A model generated the notes under the pieces. That model did no database searches. It worked only from the letters and a program-made list of their open reading frames with translations, and had not been told where the DNA came from. This document shows, piece by piece, positions 5,969-6,854 of a stretch of 6,854 nt of DNA (position 1 is the first letter of the stretch; each line of letters opens with the position of its first letter). The stretch spans positions 1-6,854 of the forward strand of contig SABI01000131.1 of assembly GCA_009929055.1 (NCBI GenBank), written 5' to 3'. The translations under genes were made by a program, and so were the position numbers. Source of the DNA: Spirochaetia bacterium (lineage in GTDB: Bacteria > Spirochaetota > Spirochaetia > Sphaerochaetales > Sphaerochaetaceae).

Positions 5969-6205
5969 ATGGACTGGGAAAAGAAGTTAGAAAGGATGGG
6001 AGAGATTACTTCTCTGTTAAAAGATGAAAAGACATCGCTAGAGGCCTCTATTACGTTATTAGAGGAGGGTGTTGCTATTTCTAAAGAGGTAGAAAACCAC
6101 CTTAATGAGGCACAAAGAAAAGTAGAAAAAATTATAAACTCAATAGATGATGAAGAAAATGAGTTAGAAACAACTCCATTTACCCATACATCAGTTGATG
6201 AATAG
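5969..6205 (+). CDS. xseB: Exonuclease VII small subunit
   Basis: The small subunit of exonuclease VII binds the coiled-coil of several XseA-bound copies and is needed for an active, safe complex. The 78-residue protein is of typical length and highly helical. It follows the family pattern WEKKLERMGEITSLL, a short linker, then LEASITLLEEGVAISKEV and LNEAQRKVEKI, with an acidic, poorly conserved C-terminus (about 58-78). The start is set by AAAGGA at 5956-5961, within the end of xseA, seven bases before the ATG. The open frame runs 13 codons further upstream into xseA, but that extension has no homology to XseB. The spacing from the xseA stop is 4 bases, as in most bacterial xseAB pairs. Confidence 0.95.
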   Translation: MDWEKKLERMGEITSLLKDEKTSLEASITLLEEGVAISKEVENHLNEAQRKVEKIINSIDDEENELETTPFTHTSVDE

Positions 6206-6224
6206 AGATACGATTCATTATAAT
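6195..6224 (+). promoter_or_regulatory. Candidate promoter for purU
   Basis: TTGATG at 6195-6200 (inside the last codons of xseB) and a perfect TATAAT at 6219-6224 are separated by 18 bases. Transcription would start near 6231, about 22 bases before the purU ATG. purU could therefore be transcribed alone as well as by read-through from xseAB, since no terminator hairpin is visible between 6206 and 6252. Confidence 0.5.
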
Positions 6225-6252
6225 CAATCTTTAGCAATAGGAGCTCTTTTTC

Positions 6253-6854
6253 ATGGATAAGATTATCTTTTTAATACAATGTAACGACCGCAAAGGATTA
6301 CTTGCTACAATTAGTCATTATTTTTATAGCCGAGGGTATAACATTTTGCATTGCCAGCAACATAGCGATACTGAAGCTAAACGATATTATATGAGACTCG
6401 AACTAGATTTAAAGGATTTACATACAACCAGGAAGGAGTTGCAAAGTGAATTTAAGGTCTTTGGAGAATCTTTAGAGCTTACATGGGAGTGTCATTTTAC
6501 AGATTATCGAAATAAGGTAGCAATTTTGGTTTCTAAAACTTCTCATACTCTTTTTGACCTTCTCTCTCGCTATCATGAAGGGGACCTTCTTTGTGAAATT
6601 CCCCTCATAATATCTAACCATCCAGATTTAGAGTTTATTGCTGATCAATTTAGAATCCCTTTTTACTATCTGCCTATTACGAAAGGAAAAAAAGATGAGC
6701 AAGAACAAAAGATTAATGCTCTCTTAAAACAACACCATATTGATCTTGTTGTTTTAGCCCGTTATATGCAAATTCTTTCATCAGAATTTACACAAGAATG
6801 GTATGGGAAAGTAATTAATATCCATCATGCATTTCTCCCTGCCTTCCAAGGGGC
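6253..6854 (+). CDS. purU: Formyltetrahydrofolate deformylase, N-terminal part (runs off the window)
   Basis: PurU hydrolyses 10-formyltetrahydrofolate to formate and tetrahydrofolate, balancing one-carbon units and supplying formate for purine synthesis by PurT or other formate users. The visible 200 codons plus two bases contain an N-terminal ACT domain (about 3-80; CNDRKGLLATIS at 10-21) and then the formyltransferase-like fold: KVAILVSKTSHTLFDLLSRY (88-107), EIPLIISNHPDL (115-126), LVVLARYMQIL (165-175) and INIHHAFLPAF (188-198), with N189 and H191 of the active site. These are hallmark PurU motifs, distinguishing it from PurN. About 80-90 residues, including the expected catalytic aspartate, are beyond the window edge. 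AGGAG at 6239-6243 precedes the ATG by nine bases. It lies 47 bases after xseB on the same strand. Confidence 0.95.
   Translation, partial: MDKIIFLIQCNDRKGLLATISHYFYSRGYNILHCQQHSDTEAKRYYMRLELDLKDLHTTRKELQSEFKVFGESLELTWECHFTDYRNKVAILVSKTSHTLFDLLSRYHEGDLLCEIPLIISNHPDLEFIADQFRIPFYYLPITKGKKDEQEQKINALLKQHHIDLVVLARYMQILSSEFTQEWYGKVINIHHAFLPAFQG

Noticed and set aside
5944..6237. 97-codon open frame on the minus strand
   Set aside because: It is antisense to all of xseB, Ser-rich as expected of a reversed Glu/Lys-rich gene, and has no support.

Overview
This is a gene-dense, AT-rich window of ordinary bacterial chromosome. It carries seven protein genes, of which the last is cut by the window edge. 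TGG encodes Trp and TGA is used as a stop, so the standard bacterial code applies and a Mycoplasma-type code is excluded. Purine-rich Shine-Dalgarno sites, short intergenic gaps, low GC and a small 2[4Fe-4S] ferredoxin suggest an anaerobic low-GC bacterium. Firmicutes-like and spirochaete-like lineages both fit, and I cannot decide between them from the sequence. No tRNA, rRNA, CRISPR array, insertion sequence or integrase was seen. There is no gene-free stretch longer than about 180 bases.

Layout. (1) Bases 1-75 are a regulatory leader with a -10-like box, an inverted repeat and a hairpin that buries the ribosome binding site. (2) 76-1287 (+) is dapB, a lysine-pathway reductase with an unusual C-terminal extension that looks like the tandem ACT regulatory region of aspartokinase; an intrinsic terminator follows. 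(3) 1393-3696 (-) is topB, DNA topoisomerase III, convergent with dapB. Its corrected ATG start lies 4 codons inside the longest open frame, and it ends in a zinc motif and a Pro/Thr/Lys repeat tail. (4) 3874-4041 (+) is a 55-residue bacterial ferredoxin with its own promoter and terminator, transcribed away from topB. (5) 4133-6205 (+) is a tight cluster: an unrecognised multi-pass membrane protein overlapping xseA by ATGA, then xseB 4 bases later. (6) 6253 onward (+) is the first 200 codons of purU, formyltetrahydrofolate deformylase, 47 bases after xseB and with a candidate promoter of its own.

How they relate. xseA and xseB together make exonuclease VII. The other genes belong to separate housekeeping roles: lysine/diaminopimelate synthesis, DNA topology, electron transfer and one-carbon metabolism. 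I see no dedicated defence or mobile system. The most notable features are the DapB-ACT-ACT fusion, the hairpin over its ribosome binding site, and the unidentified membrane protein translationally coupled to exonuclease VII.
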